Source of the DNA: a cyanobacterium PCC 7702
Lineage (GTDB): Bacteria > Cyanobacteriota > Cyanobacteriia > Cyanobacteriales > Nostocaceae
Direction: 5' to 3'
Length of the DNA: 64,000 nucleotides
Assembly: GCA_000332255.1 (NCBI GenBank)
Contig: KB235926.1
Location: 2,306,734-2,370,733 of the forward strand
Shown: piece after piece, positions 19,389 through 29,159 of the stretch
Layout: every line of letters begins with the position of its first letter
Position numbering within the stretch: position 1 is the first letter of the stretch
Notes under the pieces: generated by a model
What the model was told of the DNA's origin: nothing
Database searches by the model: none
What the model saw: the letters and a program-made list of their open reading frames with translations, nothing else
Position numbers and translations under genes: made by a program

Positions 19389-19404
19389 GTACGGGTTCCC
19401 GAAC
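19389..19404 (-). promoter_or_regulatory. K-box-like element upstream of groESL
   Basis: The minus strand reads GTTCGG-GAAC-CCGTAC. As I recall it, the K-box described upstream of cyanobacterial groE genes has the form GTTCGG-NNAN-CCNNAC and acts in HrcA-independent light/heat control; this matches at every fixed position. It sits 11 bases upstream of the -35 hexamer, a suitable place for an activator. Confidence 0.65.
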
Positions 19405-20169
19405 TTGGCAATGGTAACGCTGTTTGAGTAGAAATACTCGGATTTTCTTGCAGTTAAGAATATTCATATATATTCAAAATTATTTGCAAACCAGAGAAAT
19501 TGTTATAAAACAGAAATGAAACAGCACCATAATGGGCAACAACAAATCATGATTGCATCAAGGCTAGAAATGCGAAAAAACATTAAATTATTAGGACTAA
19601 AAAATAGCGGCGACACATTCCTAAAGTCGTGGAGAGCAAACCAACAAGCTAATCTGAAAGCATGAAAATCAAAAAATAAGCGATTAAAATAGCTATAGCT
19701 AGATTAACTTTACTAAAGCCCTCTCGGTTGCGCAAATCCTCAGCACAAGCTAATTGCTTGTCTGGTTTATCATTGCAGGTGTATAAAAAAAGAAGGTGGT
19801 TGAAGAATATGCTTTAGTTTTTTGCACAAACTGACACCAGCTTAACATCCTTGAGATGTGCCGTGACTCTAAGCTAGAGAAAGGGCGGGTTAATTGTTAA
19901 CCGGGAGCATCTTTAGCCGATAAGAATTTGATAATCTCAAATATTATTATTCAATTGAAGTTTTTTGCCCGCTCCTTTCAAAGCGATATATAATAACGCA
20001 TTATAAATACTAATGCTCTACGTATCCTTACTGGACTTTTGCCATTGATATAGTAGTTTCTCAAGAGAGAATATTTCTTTTGAGACATTCACCAAGCAAA
20101 GGCAAGTTAAGTGGGAAAAAGCACACAATTACAACAAACCACCAAAAAGGATCGCTATTCAAGACCTTG
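19405..20169. other. Intergenic region groES / response regulator
   Basis: About 760 bases between divergent genes. It contains a palindromic GGTTAA-ttg-TTAACC (19888-19902) and AT-rich promoter-like sequence. A TTG-initiated extension of the regulator frame reaches 20080, but I judge it untranslated. No known RNA or gene recognised. Confidence 0.4.
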
Positions 20170-20847
20170 ATGGATCTCAGCGCGACAAGTGCCACTGCTA
20201 TGAAAGAACCCAGCATGAAAGATCACAAACGACTTCTACTCATTGATGACGACCCCAACCTGATTTTGCTGGTGAAGGATTACTTGGAATTTCGGGGATA
20301 TGAAGTCATCACCGCAGAAAATGGTCGAGAAGCTCTGGAAATTTTAGAGCAAGAAGTTCCAGATATGATCATTTGTGATGTGATGATGCCAGAGATGGAC
20401 GGATATACTTTTGTCGAACAAGTCCGTCAAAACGAGCGCACCAGTTGGATTCCCGTTTTATTCCTTTCGGCCAAGGGACAAAGCGCAGACCGAGTTAAAG
20501 GTCTGAATAAAGGTGCTGATGTCTATATGGTCAAGCCCTTCGAGCCAGAGGAACTAGTAGCGCAGGTAGAATCTTCTCTGAAGCAAACAATTCGTTGGAA
20601 AGAACATCAAGCCAAAGGAGGAGAAAACGGTTCCCGCATCCAAGTTCCCTTCGACGTGCAGCTAACACCCACAGAACTGAAAGTAGTGCAATTTGTAGCT
20701 AGAGGTTTGGCAAACCGCGAAATTGCTGAAGAATTAAATGTAAGTCAACGCACAGTTGAAAGCCACGTATCTAACATGCTAGGCAAAACAAACCTACACA
20801 ACCGTACAGAACTAGCACGTTGGGCGATTGAAAATCAAATGGCATAA
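20170..20847 (+). CDS. ycf29: NarL-family response regulator, Ycf29/Rre1-like
   Basis: A 225-residue two-component regulator. The receiver domain (about 20-135) has the acidic pocket Asp26-28, phosphoacceptor Asp70 (IICDVMMPEMDG) and Lys122 (MVKPFEP). A LuxR-type helix-turn-helix occupies the C-terminus (about 155-220; LTPTELKVVQFVARGLANREIAEEL). The highly conserved receiver and HTH sequences look like Ycf29, the Synechocystis Rre1 group, known as partner of Hik2 and a controller of heat-shock genes. It lies divergent from groESL, which would be a natural target. Start uncertain: ATGs at 20170, 20200 and 20215 are all possible and none has a clear ribosome-binding site. Confidence 0.88.
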   Translation: MDLSATSATAMKEPSMKDHKRLLLIDDDPNLILLVKDYLEFRGYEVITAENGREALEILEQEVPDMIICDVMMPEMDGYTFVEQVRQNERTSWIPVLFLSAKGQSADRVKGLNKGADVYMVKPFEPEELVAQVESSLKQTIRWKEHQAKGGENGSRIQVPFDVQLTPTELKVVQFVARGLANREIAEELNVSQRTVESHVSNMLGKTNLHNRTELARWAIENQMA

Positions 20848-20864
20848 ATTTAGAGTGCTAAATG

Positions 20865-20918
20865 ATGAGTATTGAGTTATGAAAGTGTTTGTTTTCAAAC
20901 CCATAACTCAAAACTCAT
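20865..20918 (+). terminator. Long hairpin after the response regulator
   Basis: Nested inverted repeats: ATGAGT/ACTCAT, TTGAGTTATG/CATAACTCAA and inner GTTTG-tttt-CAAAC, together a nearly continuous 54-base hairpin 18 bases after the stop. No T-run follows. It may terminate or stabilise the transcript. Confidence 0.55.
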
Positions 20919-21051
20919 GCTCCAAACGTTTATCGCTTTTGCCAACAAAACTAACTGCACGTACACAAAAAGTATAGTACAGGCAGAAAAAATTTCATAG
21001 ATCGAAGACGGTAGTATTCCCATTTGACAAAAACACCCGCCTACACGCACA

Positions 21052-21072
21052 AAGCCTGCTAAAAGCAGGCTT
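21052..21072. terminator. Terminator between convergent genes
   Basis: Perfect 9-bp stem AAGCCTGCT-aaa-AGCAGGCTT followed on the plus strand by an AT-rich, T-containing tail. It lies between the response regulator (plus) and the ATPase (minus). Confidence 0.65.
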
Positions 21073-21135
21073 GATCTTAAAATTTGTATTTTGCTTTTAG
21101 AGTGCTTGTTTTCTCAAATCCCGGTACTAACTTTT

Positions 21136-23901
21136 TTAGGGAAAGCGGGTTTTTCTTTTATTAAGCAAGCACTTTTCTAGTTCTGCAGCCCAAAAAACAA
21201 TCGAACTCAGAAGCAAACATATAATTAAATCCTGGAATGATAAGGGTTGGGTAGCGAAAATTTTTTGCAAAAAAGGAATGTATACAACAGCTAGTTGCAA
21301 CACTAACGTCAATAGCACAGCTGCTAAAAGTACTTTGTTGGAAAACAGACCAATTTGAAATAGAGAATCCCTAGCAGAACGACTGGCTAGAGCATTTCCC
21401 ATTTGCGAAAGGGTAAGGTTAGTAAACACCATAGTTTGCCAACCGGGATTACCGTGGCGCCAGTACAAATAGCCTGTGCCAAAAGATACTAGACCCATAA
21501 GCAGACCAATCCAAACTATGCTTTTGGCCATTCCTCGCGCAAAGAAATTTTCATCAGGAGGATAGGGAGGTCGATCCATAATATTTCGTTCTGCTGGCTC
21601 CAAACCCAAAGCCAAAGCTGGTAAACCATCTGTTGTCAAGTTAATCCAAAGAATTTGCAGTGGTAAAAGCGGTAATGGCATACCAAACAAGGGAGCCAGC
21701 AGCATTACCCAAAGTTCACCAGCGTTGCTGCTGAGAAGATATTTGATGAACTTGCGGATATTTTCGTATATGACCCGTCCTTCTTTAACTGCGGCTACGA
21801 TTGTGGCAAAGCTTTCGTCTAGCAGTACTATATCTGCTGCATTTTTGGCGGCATCGGTACCGCTAATTCCCATGGCTATGCCAATATCAGCTGCTTTGAG
21901 AGCAGGTGTGTCGTTGACACCATCGCCGACCATAGCCACGATATGTCCTTGCTTTTGTAGGGTCTGAATAACGTCTAGCTTTTGTTGGGGAGAAAGTTGC
22001 GTGTAAATAGATACTTCATTGAGGAGTTGTTTGAATTCCTCCAAAGAAGATACGTGGGAAATATCTTCGCTGGTAAGGACGATCTCGTTAGTAGCAATAC
22101 CGACTTGGCGAGCAATATATCCGGCAAAAACAGAGCGATCGTCTGTAATCAGTATGGGACGAATACCAGCTGATTTACAGGTGGCGATCGCATCTGCTGC
22201 TTCTGGTCGTAAGGGATCGGTCAACCCTACCAAACCAACAAAAGTCAGGTCTTGCTCTAAGTTTTCCCGATACTCGCCCCCATCAAACGCCAAAAGTCGA
22301 AAAGCAGCACCCAAAACTTGCAGTCCGTTTTGTACAAGCTGTTCGTGGGCAATGCTAATGCGTTGGCGCCAGTTTTGATCTAAGGGTTTGGCTTCTCCAT
22401 TTACCCAAATGCAATCACAAACTTCTAATAAGCTATTTACCCTTCCTTTGCTAAAAGCAACGCTGCTTGCTGGAATAAGAGCAGCTTGACTCCAATGCCA
22501 CAAACTTGCCAAAGCATAGGGAACTTGAGAAAGTTGCACGGGGAATTGGTGGATGGTTGTCATCCGCTGTCGCCTGGAGTCGAAGGGTATTTCAGATATA
22601 CGGGGAAAGGCTTGTTCTAGTTTTGCTTTCCACAATCCGCAACTAGCAGCGGCGATCGCCAGCGCTACTTCTCTAGGATCGCCGCCAGGCTTTAAGTACT
22701 GTGACTCGTTTGCATCACAATCTAATCGAGCATTATTGCACAAAGTACAGCTAGCTAAAAGCAAAGCTATATCTGGTGATTGCTGGAGCGCAAATGCTTG
22801 TTCTTGTGGATGGGAAGCTAGTGTTGGTAACGTCTTGTCCAGTTGGGCGGTTAAATCTAATCTGTGACCAGCCACATCCAAGACAGTAACTGTCATGCGG
22901 TTAGCAGTTAACGTCCCCGTTTTCCCAGAGCAGATCGCCGTCACCAGTCCTAAGGCTTCTACAGCGGGAAGGTTGCGGATCAAAGCTCGATATTTGAGCA
23001 TTCGCTGCGCTCCTAAAGCTAGAGCAATAGTGACCACAGCTGGTAATCCTTCTGGCAAAGCGGCCACCATCAGAGTAATGGCAGTCAGGAAAATTAACTT
23101 GATATCTTCTCCCTGCCACACCTCCAGAAGTACAATCAATCCTACAAGGCTCAGGCAAGCAATTATTAACAGGTGTCCCAACCGGTCCAAGCGTTTTTGC
23201 AGTGGAGTTGGCTCGGGTTCTACCGCGGCGCTGATGCTGGTGATACGTCCTAACTCAGTATCGCTCCCGGTTTCCGTGACAACTGCCTTCCCCCGCCCGT
23301 AGGTAACAACCGTGCCCATGTATACCATATTGTGGCGATGCCAAATCTGGGGAATTGGTTGCTTTGAGGTTTGCGGGTCTTTATCTACAGGCTCTAGTAT
23401 TCCTGTGAGATTTGCCTGCTGGACTTGTAATCCCCAACTTTCCAACAACCGACAATCCGCCGGAACCGTGTCTCCTGTTTCCAAAAGGACGATATCCCCA
23501 GGTACGAGCAGGCGAGCAGAAATTTGCTGAATGCGGTTGTCACGCCGGACTTTGACTGTAGGAACAACTAGCTGTTGGAGCTTGGCGATCGCTTTTTGCG
23601 CCCGATACTCTTGAATAAAACCCAAAAAAGCAATCAATACAACAATGGCGATAATGCCTATAGCATCTTTGCAATCACCCAGAAGATTGGAGAAAATTGC
23701 TGCCACGATTAATATAATTACTAACGTTTCGCTCAGTTGCTCCCACAAAATGTCCCAGGGTGTTTTTCCCTTTGCAATTAACTCGTTAAAACCATACTTT
23801 TCTAAACGATAGTTAGCTTCTGTTGTACTCAGTCCTAAACAAATATCAGTGTTCAATTTTTGCAATACATCTTTAGCATCCAATTGATACCAACTGCTCA
23901 T
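21136..23901 (-). CDS. P2-type cation ATPase homologue with degenerate catalytic motifs
   Basis: A 921-residue protein with full P-type ATPase architecture: cation_ATPase_N domain, actuator domain, about ten membrane segments, and P and N domains. Ion-site motifs of Ca2+-type pumps are intact (PEGLPAVVT near 283-291; [16 protein letters not shown] in the sixth helix), as is the hinge [11 protein letters not shown] (659-669). However, the phosphorylation motif reads CSGKTGT, so the Asp is Gly326; actuator TGES reads TGIL (166-169); and TGD reads TDD (586-588). KGAPE is also altered (KGRVN). It probably cannot form the aspartyl-phosphate, so active pumping is doubtful. The frame is otherwise intact, arguing against simple decay. 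Confidence 0.93.
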   Translation of the reverse strand: MSSWYQLDAKDVLQKLNTDICLGLSTTEANYRLEKYGFNELIAKGKTPWDILWEQLSETLVIILIVAAIFSNLLGDCKDAIGIIAIVVLIAFLGFIQEYRAQKAIAKLQQLVVPTVKVRRDNRIQQISARLLVPGDIVLLETGDTVPADCRLLESWGLQVQQANLTGILEPVDKDPQTSKQPIPQIWHRHNMVYMGTVVTYGRGKAVVTETGSDTELGRITSISAAVEPEPTPLQKRLDRLGHLLIIACLSLVGLIVLLEVWQGEDIKLIFLTAITLMVAALPEGLPAVVTIALALGAQRMLKYRALIRNLPAVEALGLVTAICSGKTGTLTANRMTVTVLDVAGHRLDLTAQLDKTLPTLASHPQEQAFALQQSPDIALLLASCTLCNNARLDCDANESQYLKPGGDPREVALAIAAASCGLWKAKLEQAFPRISEIPFDSRRQRMTTIHQFPVQLSQVPYALASLWHWSQAALIPASSVAFSKGRVNSLLEVCDCIWVNGEAKPLDQNWRQRISIAHEQLVQNGLQVLGAAFRLLAFDGGEYRENLEQDLTFVGLVGLTDPLRPEAADAIATCKSAGIRPILITDDRSVFAGYIARQVGIATNEIVLTSEDISHVSSLEEFKQLLNEVSIYTQLSPQQKLDVIQTLQKQGHIVAMVGDGVNDTPALKAADIGIAMGISGTDAAKNAADIVLLDESFATIVAAVKEGRVIYENIRKFIKYLLSSNAGELWVMLLAPLFGMPLPLLPLQILWINLTTDGLPALALGLEPAERNIMDRPPYPPDENFFARGMAKSIVWIGLLMGLVSFGTGYLYWRHGNPGWQTMVFTNLTLSQMGNALASRSARDSLFQIGLFSNKVLLAAVLLTLVLQLAVVYIPFLQKIFATQPLSFQDLIICLLLSSIVFWAAELEKCLLNKRKTRFP

Positions 23902-24005
23902 TCAACCGTACCGTTTCTGGAAATTTTCTCGCGCCAGCAAAAAACAGTTCTGCTTTACGATCGCTATGAATAAAACCAACTTTTAACCTTCTGCCACTAG
24001 TTTAT

Positions 24006-24680
24006 TTAAATTAACCCGGCGATTATATTTATACTCATAGCTAAAATCATCGTATTAAAAAAGAAAGACAACACGCTATGCAGCAGTGCCAGTCGCCGCA
24101 GTGAACGAGAATTGATTTGTACATCTGAAACTTGGCTGGTCATGCCAATCACGAAAGAAAAGTACAGAAAATCCCAATAATCAGGGTCATTTTCGCCAGG
24201 AAAATCTAAACCAGTTGTTTTCCATTCATTTAAAGGCTTGTCCTCACGATAGTAGGCATTAGCATAGTGGAAAGCAAAAATTGTATGCACCAGCAGCCAA
24301 GACCCGACAATTGTCACTACTGAAAGCGTTAGGTGCAGAAACAATAATTTGCGCTCCGCACCCTTGTCGTGTAAGATAAAGCCAATGGCGAACAAACTGG
24401 CACATGCTGCCATCATAATTAAGCTCAAAATTACCAGGCGTCCTATGTCTTCCTGGCGAGCATAACGGCGCATCTTATCTGGAGTCGCTTCTAGCATGGC
24501 TCTCCACGTCAAGCCTAAAAAACCAACCATACCCGTATCCCACACGCAAAGTATTCGGGTTGGCAAATGAAACCAAGGTGGCAATAGCAGCGAAACTACC
24601 CCTGCTAGCAGCACAGATAACAGAGATATCTTGCGAAAACTCCATCGCGCTGATTTTTGTGGTTTGGGTGCAGATTTCAC
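24006..24680 (-). CDS. DUF1345 family membrane protein
   Basis: A 224-residue integral membrane protein. Hydrophobic segments are seen at about 17-34, 45-60, 85-105, 115-135, 165-180 and 197-222. The signature stretch DFLYFSFVIGMTSQVSDVQ, followed by RRLALLHSVLSFFFNT, is characteristic of DUF1345. Function unknown. The apparent start is GTG at 24680, with a basic N-terminus before the first membrane helix. It lies between the ATPase-like gene and the phosphoesterase on the same strand. Confidence 0.88.
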   Translation of the reverse strand: MKSAPKPQKSARWSFRKISLLSVLLAGVVSLLLPPWFHLPTRILCVWDTGMVGFLGLTWRAMLEATPDKMRRYARQEDIGRLVILSLIMMAACASLFAIGFILHDKGAERKLLFLHLTLSVVTIVGSWLLVHTIFAFHYANAYYREDKPLNEWKTTGLDFPGENDPDYWDFLYFSFVIGMTSQVSDVQINSRSLRRLALLHSVLSFFFNTMILAMSINIIAGLI

Positions 24681-24764
24681 ATCTTTTACTGGTCTGGTAT
24701 GGGTCTATGACTGTAAAGTATAGCGCCTGAACACGCAGAGAAATTAAAGATAGATAAAAAGAAA

Positions 24765-27340
24765 TTAGGGGTAAATGAGTTTTTTGTCAGCATCAGTGAG
24801 ATAGTTAGAAGGATGAGCAAAAACATAGCCACGATAGTTCGGCTGTGGCTGAAAAATACTGAACATTGGCACTGCTAAACCATCGTTGACATTCATGGGA
24901 TCGACTCCCAAAATGACTTCCACAGTGCGCAGTAAACTGAGTTGGTCGTAGCGATCGCTGATTACTGCTTGACGTTTCACATAAGGACCAACCGCTAAAG
25001 CAACGGTGCGCGTAGCATCTACATGATCCGGTCCATTTTGGGCATCATCTTCTACAATTAAAATCAAGCTGTTTTTCCAAATCGGACTTTTAGCGATCGT
25101 TTCTACAATTTTTCCCAAAGCTGCGTCGTTCTGGGCTAATAATTGGTAAGGGTTGAGAAAATTGGGATTTGTTCCTGCTGTATGATCGTTAGGTAGCCAA
25201 ATGTAATGAAATGCGGCTACTTTTTTCGATTGCAGTTGTTTGTCGAAATCTTTTTTCCAATCAAGAAAACGCTGTAGATCTGAGTATTTCAAATCATAGT
25301 AATGATAGTTGAAAGGATAGTGGTAGAGAAAATCTGCTTCCTTGCGCCTAAAAGCTGGGTATTTGCGCCAAGCTTCGGCTAAGCTATTGTCACCAGTAAA
25401 TAATTTCGACAATGAGGTGGCAAACTGGGGATTTTCAATTAACCGCAGCGCATCCTCCACCGTATCTGCTTTGCCGTAGTATAACTTGAAAAGTTCGCTT
25501 GCGGCTTTACCTCTATCTGTCTGAGCAGCCAAGCGCATGCTTTGAGCGTAAAATTTTTTCGCCAGCGTACTATCTGCTCCAAAAGCTTCCACTATCAATT
25601 GATAGGAGCGTGTAAAGATATAGTAAGGTTCACCGTAAATGCGATAATCTATCTTTTTTGCTGCCAAAGCATTCCACAGATAGGTGGGAGAATAAGTTAC
25701 AGGTACTATTCCGAAGGGATAGCCTTTGTAACGCCCTTGATACTGTGTATTACCCAGCCATTCTAAAAAAGGACTAGCATAACCACTGGTAGTAAAACTG
25801 TGACCCAAAACGCTGATTTCGCCATTGACAAAGAAGTTATCCAGAGTAACAAAATCTTCTGCTAGCTTGTGATGGTTGGGAGTGATATCCCGTCCAAATA
25901 AAGTTAGAGATTTATCGCCATTACCCCGTCCCAAATCTCCCAGAATTTGATCGTAGGTGCGGTTTTCTTTGACGATATAAAAAATGTAACGGATGGGTAG
26001 TTTAAAACCTCCTTTAGGACTGTAAAGGGGTGAACCCTCTTCTGTTTGCTTGGTCCACTGTGATAAAGAAGAAGCGATCGCGTCTTTTGGAATAATAGAA
26101 ACCGCACCCCTAAGCAAACTTAATACATAATCCCGGCCACCTTTTTCAGGGATAGCTTGCGGTCCGTGGGGATTAGGACGACGAGAATGAATTCCTTTGG
26201 CACTTACTACCAGCATCTGCTTTTGGTTAAACAATACTTTTGTCGGATACCAACCGCTGGGAATCAATCCTTCTAACCGCTTTTTGACAAGATCGAATAC
26301 TGCTACTGCTTGAATTTCCGCTTGAGTAACATACAAGTGTTTGCCATCAATCGTACAAGAAGTTGGGGAACTACCAAAACGAAATCCTTCATGGCGAACA
26401 TCGATACGATCCACCACCACATCTTGTTTGCTGTCTACTACTGCAATATTGTCAGAAGCAGTGTTCACAACGTATAATTTCCCGTCGCCTATACATAAAT
26501 TTTGGGGATTTTGTCCTACAACCAAGCTTTTTAAAAGTTTGAGTTGGCGATCAAAAACCAAAAGTTTGTTTTCTCCTAGCAAAGTCAGATAAAGCTTACC
26601 GTTGAGAAATTCCGCTGCATAGGGGAAATACCCGACTGTAACCTCCTTTTGTATTCGTCCAGTTTCGGTGTTCAAAATGGCCAGCTTCCCTTGGGTGTAA
26701 CTCCGATCATTTTCCGCAACCATGTATGCTACCGCCAAATGCTTGCTATCTATGGAAGCAATTCCTGCTGTATATCCTTGCAATTGATACTCGCGTACTA
26801 AGTTAAACTGTTTGTTGAGGCGATAAATCTTTTGTCCGAATCCACCACTGATGTAAAGGTCACCGTCCCATCCCTGCTTCGCACTGGGGAAAAGAGATTG
26901 ATATCGCAGAGTTTTGATGACTTTACCGATCTTAGTATCTACCACCGAGACTTCTTGCGCATCTTTGCCATACCAACCTGTGTTCAGCACCACTAGTTTA
27001 CCTGCATAAAAAATTGCTTCGTAGGGAAGTCTACCAACTTCTACTTGAGTCCCAGCAGGAGAAAGCTTCCAACCGTTAGGCAGGCTTATCTCTGCTTTGG
27101 TGCTATCCTGTCTTTTAGCTATTGTGCGAGGATACGGAGTTTTTTTGCAAATTCCCACAGTTCCCGGTTTAAATTTTCTTCTTCTGTTGGTTGATCGGGA
27201 GCATCTTCTCTCCATGTTGGTTGGGAGCAAGTAATCCTATTTGTACTTGTCGCCAAGCTGAGACTTAATATGGCTACAACTAACCACTTTTGGTTCTTTT
27301 TCACTTTTAGCAGCGATCGCGTTGCAGATTTGATTTTCAT
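24765..27340 (-). CDS. YncE-like beta-propeller plus phosphoesterase; signal peptide in a different frame
   Basis: The main frame (24765-27230) encodes a beta-propeller half of YncE-type repeats (for example YVVNTASDNIAVVDSKQDVV) followed by a phosphoesterase/alkaline-phosphatase-like domain (VKENRTYDQILGDLG, NFFVNGEISVLGHS, EDDAQNGPDHVDATR). It is probably periplasmic or outer-surface and acts on phosphate esters. Its first 40 or so residues look out of frame. The frame 27119-27340 instead supplies a basic start and hydrophobic signal peptide (WLVVAILSLSLATS). The two join by a -1 shift at an A7 run (27140-27146) in codons GCA AAA AAA. Programmed slippage, a real mutation or a sequencing error are all possible. 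Confidence 0.8.
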
Positions 27341-27613
27341 AATTTACAGGTGTCCTGTTACACGCACTCAAATCTTTGATTATGGCTGAGTTGTTATGTC
27401 ATCAGCCAACTGCAGTACTATCATGTTTTTTTGAGATATTTTTATATTTTCATCTTTAAAATATAGTAACAGTAACATCGAAAATCTCTCCAAATACATA
27501 GAAAATTAATAACTTTTACATCAAAAAGTCATAAGCAGTAGATAGTTTTTAAATAATTTATCGATAGCATATCAATAGCATTTTTATTCTGATAATTACA
27601 ATTTTATTGAAAA

Positions 27614-27928
27614 ATGAGAAAAGCTAAGACGCCACAAAGACAAATAAGCAGAGAACTTTCTCACCATATTATGCCTACTGCTTCTACAATGATTGGCGCA
27701 TGTATAACAGTCATTACTTTTTTGAAAACGATTAACTTTCACATGAAAAGCTATGCCGATGAAATCTTGGGGTGTGATACTTTTGTATTTATTACTGCTT
27801 GTTTTTTATCTTACATATCAATTAGAAACAATAATGCTCAAAATCTAGAAATCATAGCAGATAACTTGTTTTTAATCGGTATGGTAATTATGGTTGGGGT
27901 TGGTTTGTTAATTGTATTTTTAGAATGA
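27614..27928 (+). CDS. Small hypothetical membrane protein
   Basis: A 104-residue protein with three hydrophobic segments (about 19-40, 57-70 and 84-103) and a basic N-terminus (MRKAKTPQRQISREL). Composition and hydropathy look like a genuine small membrane protein. I recognise no family. It is the only plus-strand gene in this stretch and is convergent with the AI-2E-family gene, with 40 bases between their ends. The AT-rich upstream region (27341-27613) could hold its promoter. Confidence 0.65.
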   Translation: MRKAKTPQRQISRELSHHIMPTASTMIGACITVITFLKTINFHMKSYADEILGCDTFVFITACFLSYISIRNNNAQNLEIIADNLFLIGMVIMVGVGLLIVFLE

Positions 27929-27968
27929 AATGTAAATTTATGAAAAATTTACGGGTAAATTTAGCTTA

Positions 27969-29018
27969 TTATTCTTCAGTTATTGTTTCGTCTACGCTAG
28001 ATTTTAGCGTTAATTCATCGATGAGGGTAAGCGTAACAGCTGCTGCTGGAACTGCGAGTAAAATTCCTAAAAATCCAAATAATTTACCCATAACTAAAAA
28101 TATCACGATCACCATCACAGGGTGTATATTAACTTGTTGACCCATCACCAATGGTTGAACAATATGAGCATCAACTTGATTTAAAACTAAAAATAGTATG
28201 AGTACCAATACCAGCTTGAATGGTGAAATACTAAGAGCAACTAATGCTGGCAAAAATGTACCGATAATAGAACCAAAATAAGGAATAATTTCGAATAAAC
28301 CAGCAATAATACCAAAAGCTAAGGCTGAGGGAATGTTCAAAATCCAAAGTCCCAATGTGGCGCCAGCACCAAGAAATATCATGGCAATTGCTGTACCAAA
28401 GATCCAACCACGCAGTCTGATTTGGCAAGCTTTCAGAACTCGTTTAAACTGTTGGTGATGTCGGCGAGGTACTAGGCGTAAAATACCGTTTACTAAAGAA
28501 TCAGGATCATAAGCCATGTATAGTGCTAAAATCAATGTCGCTACCAACTCTAGTGTTAAGCTAAAGGCTTGACCCAAAAAAACTGGTACCCCGCTCAGCA
28601 ATTGATTGATAAAATTTCGCAATTGTATTAATGCTTGGGAAATATCAGGAATAAAAGTGAATTTGTGGCGCAGTTGCTCTACATCTTTTGTTAGCGTACC
28701 TAGATAAGTCGGCAATGTAGTTAGTAATTTTTGTACCTCAAATGTGGCGCTGGGTATAACTATTATGGCAAGCAAGGCACCAAAGCTAACGATAAATCCA
28801 ATTAATAACAGAACTGCAAGATCCTGCGATTTAATCAGCTTCTGCAAAAACCGTAGCAGCGTTCGCAAAATTAAAGCAATTAAGGCAGCTACGGCTACAA
28901 GTTCTAACACTGGCAAAAGTTGGTATAAAATGTAAAGTATTACTGCAAGTATTACTGCTAATGGTGCACCATGAGTTAGGCGAGACCACCCGTTGTCTCT
29001 GTCCCCAGAATTTGCCAT
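27969..29018 (-). CDS. AI-2E family transporter (PerM/UPF0118)
   Basis: A 349-residue membrane protein with about eight transmembrane helices and the typical large soluble segment between helices 3 and 4 (about 100-150). Conserved motifs include LVPRRHHQQFKRVL, GIIAGLFEIIPYFGSIIG and HIVQPLVMGQQVNIHPVMVI. The family exports small molecules such as AI-2 in some bacteria or couples Na+/H+; the substrate in cyanobacteria is unknown. Start ATG at 29018. Confidence 0.92.
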   Translation of the reverse strand: MANSGDRDNGWSRLTHGAPLAVILAVILYILYQLLPVLELVAVAALIALILRTLLRFLQKLIKSQDLAVLLLIGFIVSFGALLAIIVIPSATFEVQKLLTTLPTYLGTLTKDVEQLRHKFTFIPDISQALIQLRNFINQLLSGVPVFLGQAFSLTLELVATLILALYMAYDPDSLVNGILRLVPRRHHQQFKRVLKACQIRLRGWIFGTAIAMIFLGAGATLGLWILNIPSALAFGIIAGLFEIIPYFGSIIGTFLPALVALSISPFKLVLVLILFLVLNQVDAHIVQPLVMGQQVNIHPVMVIVIFLVMGKLFGFLGILLAVPAAAVTLTLIDELTLKSSVDETITEE

Positions 29019-29116
29019 TTTTTGTGGTCTTTGAGATGGAAGTTAATTTTCTTTCCACATCATCACACAATCATTAACCGAATTTGTGGTTTTTCAAAGA
29101 AATTTACGATTTCAGG

Positions 29117-29136
29117 CGGACTTGCGCACAAGTCCG
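29117..29136 (-). terminator. Hairpin downstream of asnS
   Basis: Perfect 8-bp stem CGGACTTG-cgca-CAAGTCCG, 23 bases past the asnS stop. No U-tract follows, so termination is likely but not certain. Confidence 0.5.
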
Positions 29137-29159
29137 TTGAGAAACCGAGGAATTCGAAA

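Noticed and set aside
27925-28140. 71-codon plus-strand frame opposite the AI-2E transporter
   Set aside because: Shadow of the transporter's C-terminal coding sequence; almost entirely antisense to it.
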